A DNA stretch of 64,000 nt from Gemmatimonadaceae bacterium (GTDB taxonomy: Bacteria > Gemmatimonadota > Gemmatimonadetes > Gemmatimonadales > Gemmatimonadaceae): positions 60,571-124,570 of the forward strand of contig JACVCD010000014.1 of the NCBI GenBank assembly GCA_016742275.1, given 5' to 3'. Positions within the stretch are counted from its first letter, which is position 1. Each line of letters starts with the position of its first letter. Below, in pieces: positions 26,730 through 35,891 of this stretch. The notes under the pieces were generated by a model, which saw only the letters and a program-made list of their open reading frames with translations, had not been told where the DNA came from and did not search any database. Both the position numbers and the translations under genes were made by a program.

Positions 26730-27206
26730 ATGTCCCCCATCCTCGACGAGCCCACTGTCGACCCCATTCGCGGCTACTTCTCGCAGCTGTGCGTGATGCT
26801 TACGGGCATCGCCTCCGGCGTGGTGGAAGCGCCGGCGATGGATGCGGACCAGTCACCGGCATTTCACATGGGTCGTCGCGACGGTTACCACGTGGTCGTG
26901 GCGCACCTGGCCGCCAGTCGCTCGCTGCGTGAAGCAGCCGACAAGTGCGTGGCGTTTGGCCGTGGAGTCGAAGAGCGTGCCGATTCGCACCCGTATGGCC
27001 CCGAGTGGTCGCGCGGATTTGCGCAGGCCACGATGGAAGCGGCATCGGATATCGCCATGTATGCGGCCACCGAGTTCGTTCCACCGGTAGATAAGACGCG
27101 ACTGCGCGCCGCACGCACGGCGGCTCGTCACCTGTCGCCCCTGCACGGCATGTTTCCCCCGCGTCCGGCTCCGCCGGAAGGGCAGCGCTCGCACCACGAG
27201 TGGTGA
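26730..27206 (+). CDS. Hypothetical protein
   Basis: 158 residues from the ATG at 26730 (MSPILDEPTVDPIRG). A GTG at 26619 would add 37 Gly/Pro-rich residues and is judged unlikely. The body is helical and soluble, with no signal or membrane segment: YFSQLCVMLTGIASGV, GYHVVVAHLAASRSLREA and RGFAQATMEAASDIAMYA. The tail is Pro-rich and basic. I do not recognise a family. It precedes the pyrimidine operon by 58 bases, but nothing links it to that pathway. Confidence 0.6.
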   Translation: MSPILDEPTVDPIRGYFSQLCVMLTGIASGVVEAPAMDADQSPAFHMGRRDGYHVVVAHLAASRSLREAADKCVAFGRGVEERADSHPYGPEWSRGFAQATMEAASDIAMYAATEFVPPVDKTRLRAARTAARHLSPLHGMFPPRPAPPEGQRSHHEW

Positions 27207-27264
27207 GCCAACTCTGAGTGAATCTTGAAGCACTGGGCATGCGACAGGTGGTTACTTTACGCGC

Positions 27265-27816
27265 ATGCCCACTCCTTCAACAACGGTCCTCGATGCGCGC
27301 GCGCTTGATCGCACGCTGCGCCGCATGGCGGACCAGATCGTCGAGCTGAACGCCGGCACGGACAATCTCATCATCGTCGGAATTCAGCGACGCGGTGTGC
27401 AGCTGGCCGAGCGTATTGTCCGCATCATTGCGGCCCAGGAAGGTGTCGAAGTCCCGAGCGGTGCACTCGACATCACGCTCTATCGCGACGACCTGCAGAC
27501 GGTCGGTCCGCGTCCGGTGGTCGGTGCCACCAAACTGCCGTGGACACTCGAAGACAAACGTGTCGTCATCGTCGACGATGTGCTGTATACCGGACGGACG
27601 GTGCGCGCCGCGCTCGATGAACTTGCCGACTTTGGGCGCCCCTCACGCATCGCCCTCGCGGTGCTCGTCGATCGCGGCGGACGCGAGCTGCCCATTCACG
27701 CCGACATCGTCGGTCGACGCATCGATGTGTCGAGCACGCAACGCGTGGATGTGTTTGTCGAGGAGCTCGACGGTCGCGATGAAGTGGTGATTGCTGCACG
27801 CGACGGGGAGGCCTGA
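27265..27816 (+). CDS. pyrR: PyrR bifunctional regulator / uracil phosphoribosyltransferase
   Basis: 183 residues. The PRPP-binding signature [18 protein letters not shown] lies near residues 94-111, and the family blocks [17 protein letters not shown] and [11 protein letters not shown] are present. PyrR binds pyr mRNA in response to UMP in Gram-positive bacteria and has weak uracil phosphoribosyltransferase activity. It heads the pyrB-pyrC operon here. No obvious PyrR attenuator was found in the short space upstream, so the mode of control is open. Confidence 0.93.
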   Translation: MPTPSTTVLDARALDRTLRRMADQIVELNAGTDNLIIVGIQRRGVQLAERIVRIIAAQEGVEVPSGALDITLYRDDLQTVGPRPVVGATKLPWTLEDKRVVIVDDVLYTGRTVRAALDELADFGRPSRIALAVLVDRGGRELPIHADIVGRRIDVSSTQRVDVFVEELDGRDEVVIAARDGEA

Positions 27817-27820
27817 TCGT

Positions 27821-28780
27821 ATGGCCGGTCCCCTTGGCAAGGACCTGTTGGGACTCGCGCCGCTTTCGGCCGAGCAGATCAATCTGGTGCTCGACACCGC
27901 TGGCCCGTTTCGCGAGATCTCCGAACGCGCCATCAAGAAGGTGCCCACGCTGCGTGGCGCCACGATCGTCAATCTGTTTTTTGAAGCGTCCACGCGCACA
28001 CGCATCTCGTTCGAATTTGCCGAGAAGCGATTGAGCGCCGACACCGTGAACGTGGCCTCGGCCGGTTCCAGTGTCAGCAAGGGCGAAACACTGGTCGATA
28101 CCGCGCGCAATCTCGAAGCGATGAAGATTGACATGGTCGTCATCCGCCACAGTGCATCGGGAGCGGCGAAGTTCCTGGCCGAGCGCATCGAGTCGAATGT
28201 CATCAACGCCGGCGATGGCACGAACGAGCATCCTACCCAGGGATTGCTCGACATGCTTACGCTGCGCGATCGCCTTGGTACGTTGGCTGGCAAGCGCATC
28301 TGCATCGTGGGTGATGTGCTGCACTCGCGTGTGGCCCGCTCCAACATCTGGGGGCTTACCAAGCTCGGTGCCGAGGTTGCGGTGTGTGGTCCGCGCTCAC
28401 TGCTGCCGAACGCCATTGAGGGCATGGGGGTCACGGTCATCGATCGCATCGAGGATGCCATCGAGTGGGCCGATGCACTGAACGTGTTGCGTCTGCAACT
28501 CGAACGCATGCAGGCCGGTTACATCCCTTCATTGCGCGAATACAATCGGGTATTCGGCGTGACCAGTGCGCGGCTGGCGAAGGCGCCGCGCGATCTTCTC
28601 ATTCTGCACCCAGGCCCGATGAATCGCGGCGTGGAGATCGACAGTGATGTGGCCGATGGCCCGCACTCGGTCATCCTCGATCAGGTCACGAACGGCGTGG
28701 CCGTGCGTATGGCGGTGCTTTACCTGCTTGCCGGTGGCAAGCCTGAACTGGCCGAAGCGGCCAAGAAAGGAAACGCATAA
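27821..28780 (+). CDS. pyrB: Aspartate carbamoyltransferase catalytic subunit
   Basis: 319 residues from the ATG at 27821 after GGGGAG; four bases separate it from pyrR. It condenses carbamoyl phosphate with aspartate, the committed step of pyrimidine synthesis. The carbamoyl-phosphate site is clear: [13 protein letters not shown] near 50-62, [21 protein letters not shown] and [31 protein letters not shown] and [13 protein letters not shown] complete the family pattern. No pyrI regulatory-chain gene is seen nearby. Its stop abuts the pyrC start. Confidence 0.96.
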   Translation: MAGPLGKDLLGLAPLSAEQINLVLDTAGPFREISERAIKKVPTLRGATIVNLFFEASTRTRISFEFAEKRLSADTVNVASAGSSVSKGETLVDTARNLEAMKIDMVVIRHSASGAAKFLAERIESNVINAGDGTNEHPTQGLLDMLTLRDRLGTLAGKRICIVGDVLHSRVARSNIWGLTKLGAEVAVCGPRSLLPNAIEGMGVTVIDRIEDAIEWADALNVLRLQLERMQAGYIPSLREYNRVFGVTSARLAKAPRDLLILHPGPMNRGVEIDSDVADGPHSVILDQVTNGVAVRMAVLYLLAGGKPELAEAAKKGNA

Positions 28781-30082
28781 ATGGCGCACCCGATCGGAAC
28801 GCGGGATCTCCTCATCAAGGGCGGTCGCATCATCGATCCTTCACAGGGGATCGACGCGGTGGGTGATGTGTTGTTGCGCGGCGGAGTCGTGGAAGCCTGC
28901 GGTGGCAACCTGGGCACGCCGGATGGCGCCGAAGTCCTCGATGCATCGGGACTCATCGTGGCGCCTGGTTTCATCGACGTGCACGTGCACCTGCGTGAAC
29001 CGGGCCGCGAAGACGTGGAGACCGTGGCAAGTGGCGCACACAGCGCCGTTGCCGGTGGTATCACGGCCGTATGCGCCATGCCCAACACCAAGCCCGTTAC
29101 TGACAATCAGGCGGTGGTGGGTTTTGTGAAGCGTCAGGGTGAAGCTGCCGGATTTGCGCGCGTGTATCCGTACGGCGCCATCTCCGTTGGTCAGAAGGGC
29201 GAAACGCTGGCGGAAATCGCCGAAATGGTTGGCGCTGGTGCAGTCGCCTTCAGCGATGATGGCAAGCCGGTGGAAAGTGCGCAGCTCATGCGCACCGCGC
29301 TCGAGTATGCGCGCACATTCAACGTGCCCATTGCCGAACACTGCGAAGACATGACGCTCGCGCGTGGCGGCAGCATGAACGAAGGCATCATGAGCGCCAA
29401 GCTCGGTCTCAAGGGCATTCCCGGTGAAGCCGAGGAGATCTATGTCATTCGAGATATCCTCCTGGCCAAGCGCACAGGTGGACACATCCACATGTGCCAC
29501 CTGAGCACCAAGGGCTCGGTGGAGCTGGTGCGCTGGGGCAAGGAACGCGGTATCAACGTGACGGCCGAGGTGTGTTCACATCACATCTCGCTCACCGAAG
29601 ATGCGGTGGATGGGTACAACACCAACGCGAAGATGAATCCGCCACTTCGCACGGCCGAAGATGTGGAAGCGTTGCAGCAGGGTGTAGCCGATGGCACGAT
29701 CGATCTTCTGGTGACCGATCATGCGCCGCACCACTACGACGAAAAGGAACGCGAGTTTGCCGATGCACCGAACGGCATCGTCGGTCTCGAGACCGCGCTT
29801 GGTGTGAATACCACGTACCTGCTGCATCGCGGCATCATCACGCTGCCGCAGCTCGTGAATGCCATGAGCTGTCTGCAGGCGAAGATCTTCCGACTGCCGG
29901 GCGGTACACTGACGCGTGGTGGCATTGCCGACGTTACGGTGTTCGATCCCAATCGCGAGTGGACCTGCGATCCGTCGCAGTTCCGTTCCAAGGGTCGCAA
30001 CACGCCGTATGCGGGCCACACGTTCAAGGGGCAGGCGCGCTACACGATTGTTGGCGGCCGCGTGGTGTACACGGCGGTTTGA
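28781..30082 (+). CDS. pyrC: Dihydroorotase
   Basis: 433 residues, starting at the base after the pyrB stop. It closes carbamoyl-aspartate to dihydroorotate. Metal-binding motifs of class I dihydroorotases are present: DVHVHLREPGRED near 66 (HxH), IAEHCEDMTLARGG, HIHMCHLSTKGSVEL, VTAEVCSHHISLTED and TDHAPHHYDEKE (Asp). Substrate-site NTKPVTDN is also visible. Full-length and intact. It is followed after about 11 bases by an aldolase gene. Confidence 0.96.
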   Translation: MAHPIGTRDLLIKGGRIIDPSQGIDAVGDVLLRGGVVEACGGNLGTPDGAEVLDASGLIVAPGFIDVHVHLREPGREDVETVASGAHSAVAGGITAVCAMPNTKPVTDNQAVVGFVKRQGEAAGFARVYPYGAISVGQKGETLAEIAEMVGAGAVAFSDDGKPVESAQLMRTALEYARTFNVPIAEHCEDMTLARGGSMNEGIMSAKLGLKGIPGEAEEIYVIRDILLAKRTGGHIHMCHLSTKGSVELVRWGKERGINVTAEVCSHHISLTEDAVDGYNTNAKMNPPLRTAEDVEALQQGVADGTIDLLVTDHAPHHYDEKEREFADAPNGIVGLETALGVNTTYLLHRGIITLPQLVNAMSCLQAKIFRLPGGTLTRGGIADVTVFDPNREWTCDPSQFRSKGRNTPYAGHTFKGQARYTIVGGRVVYTAV

Positions 30083-30093
30083 ACGACGCTCGT

Positions 30094-30849
30094 GTGACCG
30101 ACATCACCGTGCCTGATTGGCTGGTGGCAGAACAGGCCGAAGCTCTTGCTTCGGCCTGTCGTCGCTTGCATGCGGGTGGTTTGCTGGCTGGTGCCGAGGG
30201 GAATCTGTCGGTGCGTCTTGCTGATGGCACGCTGCTCGTCACAGCGAGTGGTGTGGACAAGGCGCGGGCAACGGCCCGCGACGTGGTGCGAATACCGGCT
30301 GCAGCATACGCTGATGGCGCAGTGCATCACGATGCCGCGGCGGTGTACCAGCATGGTGATGCAGCCGACACGACGCAGGGTGACCGGATGCGTCGCCCCT
30401 CGTCGGAAATCGGGATGCATCTCGCCATCTATGCAACGCGGCCGGATGTGCGGGCTGTCGTACATGCGCATCCGCCTGCTGCAACGGGATTTGCAACGGC
30501 GGGTATGTGTCTGCCAGCCGACGTGCTTCCTGAAGTGCCGGTGGTGGTGGGTCCTGTGGCGCTGGTGCCGTATGGTCGACCAGGTACACCGGCACTCGCA
30601 GCGGCCATGGAACCGTTTCTGTCTCACCATGAGGTCTTTCTGCTCGCCAATCACGGGGTGACTGCGGTCGGTGTCGATCTCACGGACGCGATTCTGCGTC
30701 TCGAGAGTGTTGAGCAGGCCGCGCGTATCCTCATCGCAGCACGCGTTCTCGGCGGTGCCATACCACTGCCGCCGGACGAAGCCGCTGCGCTTGCTTCACT
30801 GCGTCGTTCGCGAGAGCTTCCTGCGGAAGCGATCCCACGTCCCTTCTGA
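30094..30849 (+). CDS. Class II aldolase/adducin family protein
   Basis: 251 residues from the GTG at 30094 (a TTG at 30079 overlapping the pyrC stop is an alternative). It has the L-fuculose-phosphate-aldolase fold: GLLAGAEGNLSVRLADGTL at the phosphate site, SSEIGMHLAIYATRPDVRAV, VVHAHPPAATGFATAG with the Zn-binding His-x-His, and FLLANHGVTAVG with the third His. Members split sugar phosphates or act as methylthioribulose-phosphate dehydratases; the substrate is not set. Placement behind pyrC may be fortuitous operon packing. Confidence 0.86.
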   Translation: MTDITVPDWLVAEQAEALASACRRLHAGGLLAGAEGNLSVRLADGTLLVTASGVDKARATARDVVRIPAAAYADGAVHHDAAAVYQHGDAADTTQGDRMRRPSSEIGMHLAIYATRPDVRAVVHAHPPAATGFATAGMCLPADVLPEVPVVVGPVALVPYGRPGTPALAAAMEPFLSHHEVFLLANHGVTAVGVDLTDAILRLESVEQAARILIAARVLGGAIPLPPDEAAALASLRRSRELPAEAIPRPF

Positions 30850-30863
30850 CGGAGCCATACGTC

Positions 30864-32117
30864 GTGTCCATCGAAGAAGTCCGCGCGCTAGTCGCTGAAC
30901 GACAGCGCTATGATGACTGGCTCGCCGCCCTCGAAGCGAAGCGCACCGAAACACCGGTGCGGGTCTTCGAGCGAGTGCATGGCGATTACAACGAGCGCCG
31001 CTCGCAGGTCATCGCGCAGTTGCAGTCGCATGTCGATTCATTGGCGACGCTTGGCAACGATCTCGAAAAGCAGCTCGACGGACTCGATGCGCAGTTGTCT
31101 GCGCTGGAAGACGAACGCGCTGAAGCGATGCTGCGCAATCTCGTCGGCGAGTTCGATGGCGATCGCTGGGAGACGGTGCGTGTCGAAGTCGAGAGCAAAG
31201 TCGAAACGCTCACCAACGAGCGTGCGTCGGTGCTCACGCAGTTCGATGATGTGCGGACACTGCTGGCCAGTGCGCGCGTCACCGTCGACGCCGAAGAGGT
31301 CGCAGCGCCCGAAGCTGCAGAAGTGGCCGAAGTGTTGACCGAAGCCGCAGCGGCACCGGCGGAAGCGGTTGCCGAAGAGACCGATGCAGCGGATGCGGAA
31401 GCCGATTTGATCGAAGCCGCCGCTGCCGCATCGGCCGGTGTCGCGCTGACGGAAACGGACACGCATTCGCTGGTCGACCTGGGCAGCCAGTTCAATCTGG
31501 CGGCCATCCCAGCGCCGGATGCTGTCACAGAATCTTCTGCGGCTTCTTCCGCAGAGGCCTCCGTGGACGCGGGTCTTGAGGTTGAAGCCATTTTCGAAGC
31601 GGCCGAGCGCATCGATCGCCATACACCGCGTGCGCATGAGATCGTGACCAATCTCGTGGCCGAGATGCCGGCAGCTCCGCAGTCGGCGCCGCCTGAGCGT
31701 TCGGATGCGGAGTTCGAAGACGCGCTGGCGATGTTTGCTGATACGGATGGAACGCCCGATGCCGGTTTTGTGCGTTCGCTCGAAGGCATCGAAGTCGAAG
31801 CGGATGAACCGCCGGTTTCTTCGGCACCGCGTGTCGACTCTACGTTGCGCGTGGAGCCCACTACCGCCACGGTGACGCCGCCTACTGCGCCGAATCAGCC
31901 GCAGGCCAACGACGGTTTCGACGACCTGGCGTTTTTGCGTTCAGTTATCGATCCGACGGGTGGTGCATCGGCCCATTCCATGGCGCCCGAACACGCGCTG
32001 CCAACCGGAGCGCAGGCCGAGCCGCAGAAGACACTGCGTTGCACGGAGTGTGGCACCATGAATCTTCCCACCGAGTGGTACTGCGAGCGGTGTGGCGGAG
32101 AGCTCGCGGCGTTCTGA
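30864..32117 (+). CDS. Coiled-coil protein with C-terminal zinc ribbon
   Basis: 417 residues, GTG at 30864. Residues about 1-135 are strongly helical coiled coil (ERQRYDDWLAALEAKRTE, LEKQLDGLDAQLSALEDE, VEVESKVETLTNERAS). A long acidic Ala/Glu-rich low-complexity region follows (about 140-380). The last ~27 residues form a four-Cys zinc ribbon: LRCTECGTMNLPTEWYCERC. No signal or membrane segment. I do not recognise a family; the shape suggests an adaptor or scaffold with a metal-stabilised tip. It stands between the aldolase gene and a bidirectional terminator. Confidence 0.75.
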   Translation: MSIEEVRALVAERQRYDDWLAALEAKRTETPVRVFERVHGDYNERRSQVIAQLQSHVDSLATLGNDLEKQLDGLDAQLSALEDERAEAMLRNLVGEFDGDRWETVRVEVESKVETLTNERASVLTQFDDVRTLLASARVTVDAEEVAAPEAAEVAEVLTEAAAAPAEAVAEETDAADAEADLIEAAAAASAGVALTETDTHSLVDLGSQFNLAAIPAPDAVTESSAASSAEASVDAGLEVEAIFEAAERIDRHTPRAHEIVTNLVAEMPAAPQSAPPERSDAEFEDALAMFADTDGTPDAGFVRSLEGIEVEADEPPVSSAPRVDSTLRVEPTTATVTPPTAPNQPQANDGFDDLAFLRSVIDPTGGASAHSMAPEHALPTGAQAEPQKTLRCTECGTMNLPTEWYCERCGGELAAF

Positions 32118-32145
32118 TTCCGCGAGCGACCAGCTGAAAAACACG

Positions 32146-32178
32146 AAGGCCGGACTCGATCACGAGTCCGGCCTTTGC
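32146..32178. terminator. Bidirectional terminator
   Basis: A perfect 13-bp stem (AAGGCCGGACTCG with CGAGTCCGGCCTT) with a 4-nt loop is preceded by an A-run (GAAAAACACG) and followed by TTTG. It serves the zinc-ribbon gene on the plus strand and probably rpsT on the minus strand. Confidence 0.88.
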
Positions 32179-32226
32179 ATTGGTGTTCATCGCAGCCTGA
32201 GGCGATGATGAACCCTATAAACGAGC

Positions 32227-32475
32227 TTACGCGGCAGCGGCGTTGGCAGCCTTGGCAAGCTTGCTCTTCTGGCGAGCGGCCGCATTCTTGTGAATGAGAC
32301 CCTTACGCGCCGCACGGTCGAGCAGCGTGACCGCGTTCGCACGATCGTCAGCAACTGCAGCACCCGCCTTGGCCTTCTTCACGGCGGTCCGCAGCGCAGA
32401 ACGCTGGGCGCGATTACGCAATGCCGCCGCACGCGACCTCCGCAGATCCTTCTTTGCGGACTTGATATTCGGCAC
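32227..32475 (-). CDS. rpsT: 30S ribosomal protein S20
   Basis: 82 residues from the GTG at 32475, which follows CAGGGAG at good spacing; the longer frame is noncoding leader. The sequence begins VPNIKSAKKDLRRSRAA and contains RNRAQRSALRTAVKKA, AVTLLDRAARKGLIHKN and ends in an Ala-rich tail, all typical of S20. It is a primary-binding protein of 16S rRNA. It is transcribed opposite to its neighbours. Confidence 0.95.
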   Translation of the reverse strand: MPNIKSAKKDLRRSRAAALRNRAQRSALRTAVKKAKAGAAVADDRANAVTLLDRAARKGLIHKNAAARQKSKLAKAANAAAA

Positions 32476-32788
32476 GAAAAACTCCCTGAGAACCAGTTGA
32501 TCGATGACGTGGAAACCACCCGGCACACGGATGGAATCCGGCCACGGCGGAACAGACTGGGAAACGTAGAACATCTGGGCGTGCCGGTCAAGCCACCATC
32601 ACGCAGGAACTTAGCGTGAACGTGGCTCGGGGCTACCCGGTCCTGGACCGCGAGCTGCTCCGGCGAGAATTGTGGAAAACTTTCAATGTGGAATACTTTT
32701 GACATGTCCACGTTCGGCGACTAGAATTCCCCTCTGGATTTGCTTGCAATCGCGTCTGAGATGGCGCGCCTCTCCTGCCAGTCTCGCG

Positions 32789-33472
32789 GTGTCATTCGCC
32801 CAGCAACTCGCCCTCGTCTTTCCCGTCCTGCTTTTCTCGATGGTCGCCCACGAGTATGCACACGGGTATGCGGCGTACAAGCAGGGGGATATGACGGCGT
32901 ACCAGTTGGGGCGACTCACCTGGAATCCGATCAAGCACATCGATCCGTTCATGACCATCCTGCTGCCGGCGCTGCTGGCCTGGCTTGGTGGTCCGATTTT
33001 CGGTGGCGCCAAGCCGGTTCCGGTCAATCCACGCAATTACCGGAACTACAAGCGTGGCGACATCATCGTGTCGTTGGCCGGTGTCGCAACGAATGTGCTC
33101 ATCGCCATCTGTTGTGTGCCGCTGGTCATCCTCGTGGGTGTGATTGGGCAGCAGGTGCCGGATCTCCAGCGTCCGCTGGGGGTCCTGCAGTTGATGCTCT
33201 CGCAGGGTATCATCATCAATCTCGTGCTGGCGGCGTTCAATCTCATTCCGATTCCGCCGCTCGACGGGTCACACGTCTTCAAGTACATCCTGCCGCCGCA
33301 GTGGTCGTTGCAGTACCAGCGACTGGGTGGTGTGGGGTTGCTCCTGTTGTTTGCGCTGCTGTCGTTTGGTCGCCCGCTGGTGAATCTCTGGATGTCGCCG
33401 GCGTTCCTCCTGGGGCGCATAGCCCAGCAGCTCTATTTTCCGTATCTGTTGCCTAACCCCTTCGACGTGTAG
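32789..33472 (+). CDS. M50-family (site-2-protease-like) membrane metallopeptidase
   Basis: About 228 residues if the GTG at 32789 is the start; the start is uncertain because no ribosome-binding site is clear and the frame is open further upstream. The zinc motif HEYAHGYAAYKQGD is inside the first transmembrane helix, with the third ligand in NLIPIPPLDGSHVFKYI. Four or so hydrophobic segments follow the short S2P-like plan without a PDZ domain. Such proteases cleave within the membrane. It is the first of a long run of plus-strand genes and precedes scpA by five bases. Confidence 0.88.
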   Translation: MSFAQQLALVFPVLLFSMVAHEYAHGYAAYKQGDMTAYQLGRLTWNPIKHIDPFMTILLPALLAWLGGPIFGGAKPVPVNPRNYRNYKRGDIIVSLAGVATNVLIAICCVPLVILVGVIGQQVPDLQRPLGVLQLMLSQGIIINLVLAAFNLIPIPPLDGSHVFKYILPPQWSLQYQRLGGVGLLLLFALLSFGRPLVNLWMSPAFLLGRIAQQLYFPYLLPNPFDV

Positions 33473-33477
33473 GCCGC

Positions 33478-34227
33478 GTGACCGCACAGAATTTCCGTTC
33501 CGTCGAGGCCCAGTCGCCGTCATTTGTCATCGAGTTGAGCCAGTTCACTGGCCCGCTCGATCTGTTGCTGTCGCTTATTCGCGACGAACAGGTGGACATC
33601 TACGACATCCCGATCGCCCGCATTGCCGAGCAGTTCCTGGCGCGCATTGGTTCGCTCGGACTCGACGAAGCTGCCGACTATCTCGAGATGGCTGCACGTC
33701 TGCTGCGTATCAAGGCGCAGATGCTGTTGCCGCGCGCCGATGGCGAGGATGCGTGGGAAGATCCGCGCGCCGAGCTGGTGCGTCGTCTGCTCGAGTATCA
33801 ACAGATGCGCGAAGTGGTGGACCTGCTCGAACGACGCGGTGAAGAGCGTCGTCACCAGTTCCCGCGTCGCTTCGTGCCGGTGGCCGCCGACATCACGCCG
33901 CTGCATGCGCCGCTCGCACTGTCGTTGAGCGAGTTGCTCGCGGCCGTTGATCGGGTGCTGCGTACCACCAAGGAGCCCACGCTGCACGAAGTCGTGCCGC
34001 GGGCGCTCGATGTTGCCGGTGCCATGGGAACGGTTCGCGCCGTGCTGGCCATGCGCCGCGATTGCCGCTGGTCGGATCTCGTGCCGCGGGATGCCGAACC
34101 CTGGCAGATTCTTTCCGTACTGTTGGCGCTGCTCGAAATGGCGAAGCTCGGCGAGCTGCGCATCGCACAGTCGCGCGCCTTTGCCTCTGTGGAGATCCGT
34201 CGTGACGCCATTAGCGAAGCTGCTTGA
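33478..34227 (+). CDS. scpA: Segregation and condensation protein A
   Basis: 249 residues, GTG at 33478. The kleisin N-terminus SQFTGPLDLLLSLIRDEQVDIYDI is diagnostic (shortened here to FTGPLDLLLSLIRDEQVDIY), with IARIAEQFLARI, EMAARLLRIKAQMLLPR and a C-terminal winged-helix part (WSDLVPRD, SVLLALLEMAKLGELRIAQ). ScpA bridges SMC heads with ScpB in chromosome condensation. Its end overlaps scpB by 26 bases. No smc gene is in the window. Confidence 0.94.
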   Translation: MTAQNFRSVEAQSPSFVIELSQFTGPLDLLLSLIRDEQVDIYDIPIARIAEQFLARIGSLGLDEAADYLEMAARLLRIKAQMLLPRADGEDAWEDPRAELVRRLLEYQQMREVVDLLERRGEERRHQFPRRFVPVAADITPLHAPLALSLSELLAAVDRVLRTTKEPTLHEVVPRALDVAGAMGTVRAVLAMRRDCRWSDLVPRDAEPWQILSVLLALLEMAKLGELRIAQSRAFASVEIRRDAISEAA

Positions 34228-34756
34228 AGCTGCGCTCTTCGCTGCCCCACGCCCCATTCCGCTCGAAGCCCTCGCGGCTCTCGATCCGGAATCCAGTCCA
34301 GCGGCCGTCAGTGCCGCACTGGACGAATTGCGAGAACACTACGACGTCGATGGACACGGTGTCGAACTGGTGGAGCAGGGTGGTGGTTGGCAGATCCTGA
34401 CGCGCGCCGAATTCGCGGAAGCGATCGAGCGTGCACAGGTGGCCGTGCGTCCACAGAAGCTGTCGGCAGCGGCCCTCGAAACGCTGGCCATTGTGGCGTA
34501 CCGTCAGCCTATCGGTCGTGCGGAAATCGAAGAGATTCGTGGTGTGGCCGTGGGCTCCGTGCTCAAGTCGCTGCATGAGCGTGGCCTGATCGACATCGTG
34601 GGTCGCAGTGAAGGCATTGGCCGTCCGCTGCTGTATGGCACCACACCACAGTTCCTTGAGCAGTTTGCCCTGCGGCATCTCGAGGAACTGCCACGGGCCG
34701 ACGAACTGGCCATCGCGCTCCGCGGCGCCGGGAACGCCACCGTCGTACCGGAGTGA
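34202..34756 (+). CDS. scpB: Segregation and condensation protein B
   Basis: 184 residues from the GTG at 34202, inside the scpA end; a much longer upstream frame is antiparallel coincidence within scpA. ScpB is a dimer of tandem winged helices. Visible are LAKLLEAALFAAPRPIPLEAL, here marked by LLEAALFAAPRPIPLE, QGGGWQILTRAEFAEAI, LSAAALETLAIVAYRQPIG and the most conserved block GRAEIEEIRGVAVGSVL, then LLYGTTPQFLEQFAL. Translational coupling with scpA fits their fixed-ratio complex. It overlaps the next gene by four bases. Confidence 0.95.
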   Translation: MTPLAKLLEAALFAAPRPIPLEALAALDPESSPAAVSAALDELREHYDVDGHGVELVEQGGGWQILTRAEFAEAIERAQVAVRPQKLSAAALETLAIVAYRQPIGRAEIEEIRGVAVGSVLKSLHERGLIDIVGRSEGIGRPLLYGTTPQFLEQFALRHLEELPRADELAIALRGAGNATVVPE

Positions 34757-35793
34757 CGCCCGCGCGTCGCTCCGGCGGTCGGGCGTCCGGCAGCTCGTCG
34801 TCCGGCGGTCCGCGTTCCGGACAGGGCAAGTCGTCTGCCAAACGGCCCGCAAAGGGGCCTGCTTCGGGTGGCACCAAGCGGAGCTTCAAGGGGCCGGCCA
34901 AGTCCGCCGTCAATCCATCTGATCGGGCGGGCGGCAAAGCGTCATCAAAGGCCGCTTCAAGGGCTGGTACACAAGCGCCGCCTAAGACTGCGGCCAAGAG
35001 TCCCGCCAAGAAACGCGCGGTCGTTGACGACGGGCTTTCGCGTGGCGGCGGAACGGTTGCTGCGCGCAATGAAGGTCCCATGCGTGTGCAGCGTGCACTC
35101 GCGCGTGCCGGTGTGGTGAGCCGTCGTGAAGCCGACAAGGCTGTTGCCGAAGGGCGCGTGTTCGTAAACGGCGCCGTAGCCACCGTTGGGCAGTCGGTCG
35201 ATCCGGCCCGTGATCAGATCACGCTCGATGGTGCGCCGGTGGTCACCAAGGTGCAGTTGCACCGCTGGATTGTGCTGCACAAGCCGGCCGCCGTGATGAC
35301 CACGCGCAAGGATCCGCAGCAGCGGAAGACGGTCTTTGATCTGGTCGATGACGTGCCGGGCCTCGTGTACGTGGGCCGTCTCGATTTCATGACCGAAGGT
35401 GTCCTGCTGCTGACGACCGACGGCGCAGCGGCGCATGCGCTGACGCACCCCAGTCGTGAAGTCGAGCGCACCTACATCGCCACGGTACGCGGTGATGCGG
35501 TGGAGGCAGCCAGGCAGGCCCGTCGAGGTGTCGAACTCGAGGACGGGCTGGTTGTACCGCGGGACGTCGAAGCACGTCCGCTGGGCAATCGACGCTGGGC
35601 ATTCGAACTCACCATCGCCGAAGGGCGCACGCATGAAGTGCGGCGTTTGTGTGATGCGCTGGGACTCGAGGTTGAACAGCTGGTACGGACGCGATTCGGC
35701 CCGGTACGACTGGGGGCGTTGCCTTCAGGTGGCGCACGGGCGCTGACACGGACGGAACGCGACATTCTGGAAGCGCTGATCGCCTCGTCCTGA
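34753..35793 (+). CDS. rluB: rRNA pseudouridine synthase (RsuA/RluB family)
   Basis: 346 residues, GTG at 34753 overlapping the scpB stop. Residues 1-110 are an extension rich in Ser, Gly, Lys, Pro and Ala, low-complexity and basic, likely an RNA-binding tail. Then comes an S4 domain (MRVQRALARAGVVSRREAD) and the catalytic domain with GLVYVGRLDFMTEGVLLLT holding the nucleophilic Asp, LTHPSREVERTYIATVRG and EGRTHEVRRLCDALGLEV. Members modify 23S (RluB) or 16S (RsuA) rRNA. scpA-scpB-rluB is a common bacterial order, which favours RluB. The long tail is larger than usual. Confidence 0.9.
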   Translation: MTPARRSGGRASGSSSSGGPRSGQGKSSAKRPAKGPASGGTKRSFKGPAKSAVNPSDRAGGKASSKAASRAGTQAPPKTAAKSPAKKRAVVDDGLSRGGGTVAARNEGPMRVQRALARAGVVSRREADKAVAEGRVFVNGAVATVGQSVDPARDQITLDGAPVVTKVQLHRWIVLHKPAAVMTTRKDPQQRKTVFDLVDDVPGLVYVGRLDFMTEGVLLLTTDGAAAHALTHPSREVERTYIATVRGDAVEAARQARRGVELEDGLVVPRDVEARPLGNRRWAFELTIAEGRTHEVRRLCDALGLEVEQLVRTRFGPVRLGALPSGGARALTRTERDILEALIASS

Positions 35794-35891
35794 CGGCCTT
35801 TCCTGACGGATCGCACGGACAACTTGTCGGGTATCCTGCCGGAGAGCCGGTGAGGTATCCAGCGGACATCACCATTGGGAGCAAGACACAC

